DNA from: Bacteroidota bacterium
GTDB taxonomy: Bacteria > Bacteroidota > Bacteroidia > NS11-12g > UBA955
Assembly (NCBI GenBank): GCA_027488835.1
Contig: JAIYAW010000002.1
Location: forward strand, 62,001 to 126,000
Length of the DNA: 64,000 bases
Direction: 5' to 3'
The position numbers were made by a program, and so were the translations under genes. The notes under the pieces were generated by a model. That model was not told the DNA's origin. It saw only the letters and a program-made list of their open reading frames with translations, and made no database searches. Of this stretch, positions 63,518 to 64,000 are shown in pieces; position 1 is the stretch's first letter, and every line of letters begins with the position of its first letter.

Positions 63518-63859
63518 TTAGCTGTAAATAAGTCTGTTTTTGACTTTTTGAAATTCCCTCAAAACAACAGCTTTTGCCATGTTTAACGGGGTACTTCCAC
63601 CTAAATTCTGTACAAATTTATATTGTTTTTCGGTTAAATCTACCCGATAAACAATTTTCATCCATTTTGAATGATTTTCTTGTTGAAGATTTGCAATTAT
63701 GGATTCCAATTCAGGTAGGAGTGATTCAAGTTTCAAATAAGGCGCATTTGAAAATTCAAAACCCACCATTCCAAAATCTTTTTCAATTTGTGAAATTACT
63801 TCTTGAATTACCTTTAATTCTGGTTCCTGAAAAACCAAGTATGCTTCCTGATCGGTCAT
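63518..63859 (-). CDS. Hypothetical protein, 113 residues
   Basis: A small soluble helical protein I do not recognise. It has no signal peptide, membrane segment or cysteine. An acidic N-terminal half (EPELKVIQEVISQIEKDFGM) and a more basic C-terminal end (KAVVLREFQKVKNRL) are visible. It begins 2 bases after the stop of the symporter gene, so it is translated from the same message. Its real nature is unclear, but the tight spacing and good length argue that it is expressed. Confidence 0.6.
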   Translation of the reverse strand: MTDQEAYLVFQEPELKVIQEVISQIEKDFGMVGFEFSNAPYLKLESLLPELESIIANLQQENHSKWMKIVYRVDLTEKQYKFVQNLGGSTPLNMAKAVVLREFQKVKNRLIYS

Positions 63860-63861
63860 GA

Positions 63862-64000
63862 TTAACTTTCTAAATTTTCTTCGCCCAATTCACCTTCCCA
63901 TTTGCTTACTGCACTTGTTGCGAGTGCATTTCCAAGTACATTGGTCATGGAACGACCCATATCGCAGAAATGGTCAATTGGAAGAATTAAGGCAATTCCT
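63862..64000 (-). CDS. Dicarboxylate/amino acid:cation symporter, C-terminal end (truncated by window edge)
   Basis: Reading the minus strand from the edge gives 45 codons ending in TAA at 63864-63862. The peptide starts GIALILPIDHFCDMGRSM and continues TNVLGNALATSAVSKWEGEL, with an acidic last stretch. The segment LPIDHFCDMGRSMTNVLGN matches the last transmembrane part of DAACS-type (GltP/DctA) symporters, where the family has D-R-F-x-D-M-x-R-T-x-x-N-V-x-G-D. Here His replaces the usual Arg, and Asn replaces the usual final Asp. The gene runs out of the window at 64000. It is followed by the 113-residue hypothetical gene at a 2-base distance. Confidence 0.82.
   Translation of the reverse strand, partial: GIALILPIDHFCDMGRSMTNVLGNALATSAVSKWEGELGEENLES

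Larger units (their letters stand above)
879..63561. repeat. Dispersed heptamer TGAGGGA / TCCCTCA, 39 copies
   Basis: Copies on either strand begin at 879, 3548, 4637, 7251, 7638, 8115, 9186, 9770, 10546, 11204, 13401, 21183, 21593, 23631, 24159, 25175, 27830, 28815, 33245, 34205, 35568, 36662, 37854, 40822, 41494, 41977, 43089, 43736, 44165, 50293, 50564, 50810, 51443, 53287, 54789, 57334, 60009, 61793 and 63555. 15 read TGAGGGA on the + strand and 24 read TCCCTCA. They fall in several codon phases (Pro-Gln, Ser-Leu, Pro-Ser, Leu-Arg, Glu-Gly) and one is intergenic. About 5 would be expected at this base composition. This is a hand count. Confidence 0.8.

Noticed and set aside
879-63561. TGAGGGA heptamer as an FtsK-orienting (KOPS) polar sequence
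   Set aside because: KOPS sites are strongly polarised along a replichore. Here 15 copies point one way and 24 the other, so polarity is too weak for that role within this window.
1-64000. Defence island, prophage, biosynthetic cluster, tRNA, rRNA or CRISPR
   Set aside because: None was found in reading both strands. The non-specific nuclease, RecQ and RecJ are single housekeeping or secreted genes without defence partners.

Overview
The window is a 64 kb, AT-rich chromosomal segment of a Bacteroidota bacterium, most likely from the Flavobacteriales or a neighbouring order. Three kinds of evidence support this. Several genes are Bacteroidota-typical families (DUF4271, DUF3078, DUF5522, DUF5606, DUF5763, PG_1098-type methyltransferase, GYDIA-type GHMP kinase). 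Two secreted proteins carry type IX secretion (T9SS) sorting domains. Promoter-like boxes of the TAnnTTTG type lie just before many genes. I see no phage, insertion sequence, CRISPR array, tRNA or rRNA. Coding density is very high, and many neighbours overlap by 1 to 19 bases.

Layout. 1-16.6 kb: end of a membrane glycosyltransferase-like gene, recJ, a T9SS cargo protein, the three-gene proton-translocating transhydrogenase operon (pntAA-pntAB-pntB), a 333-base non-coding stretch with two perfect inverted repeats, a YyaL-type protein, a secreted nuclease, pyrD, purH, a DUF5522 protein and secA. 16.8-25.8 kb: a TonB-dependent receptor, a double universal stress protein, hemW facing DUF4271-hemD, a PG_1098-type methyltransferase facing a 39-residue lipoprotein, then ytxJ, a hotdog thioesterase and smpB. 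25.8-39.2 kb: a T9SS GDSL hydrolase, menD, an MBL hydrolase, lpd, typA, a GNAT acetyltransferase, prfC, a DUF3078 protein, sucC, a LolD-like ABC ATPase and a CsgG-like protein. 39.4-49.6 kb: an HTH protein, recQ, two glycosyltransferases, a 1005-residue TPR protein, a coiled-coil membrane protein, rfbC and a MazG-like hydrolase. 49.7-55.9 kb: a compact mevalonate operon (type 2 IPP isomerase, HMG-CoA reductase, GYDIA kinase, mevalonate diphosphate decarboxylase, mevalonate kinase, UbiA prenyltransferase). 55.9-64 kb: an exported DUF5763 protein, priA, hppD, a GT-C-like membrane protein, an M3 oligoendopeptidase, a DUF5606 protein, a small unknown, and the C-terminal end of a dicarboxylate symporter.

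Genes that work together. The mevalonate operon makes IPP and DMAPP and ends in a prenyltransferase that would consume the polyprenyl product. menD and hppD touch quinone and aromatic metabolism. lpd and sucC serve the TCA cycle. hemW and hemD sit head to head as a heme block. secA and the T9SS cargo proteins belong to the export route.

No obvious new multi-gene defence or metabolic system is present. The most unusual signals are at the DNA level. (1) The heptamer TGAGGGA / TCCCTCA occurs 39 times by hand count, against about 5 expected. It appears in every reading frame and both orientations, and resembles a Chi-like or other architectural motif. (2) Perfect TAnnTTTG boxes lie only 4-8 bases before the start codon of nine genes, including GTG and TTG starts, which predicts leaderless or near-leaderless mRNAs. 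(3) A perfect 28-base palindrome sits just upstream of another such box in the only long non-coding gap.
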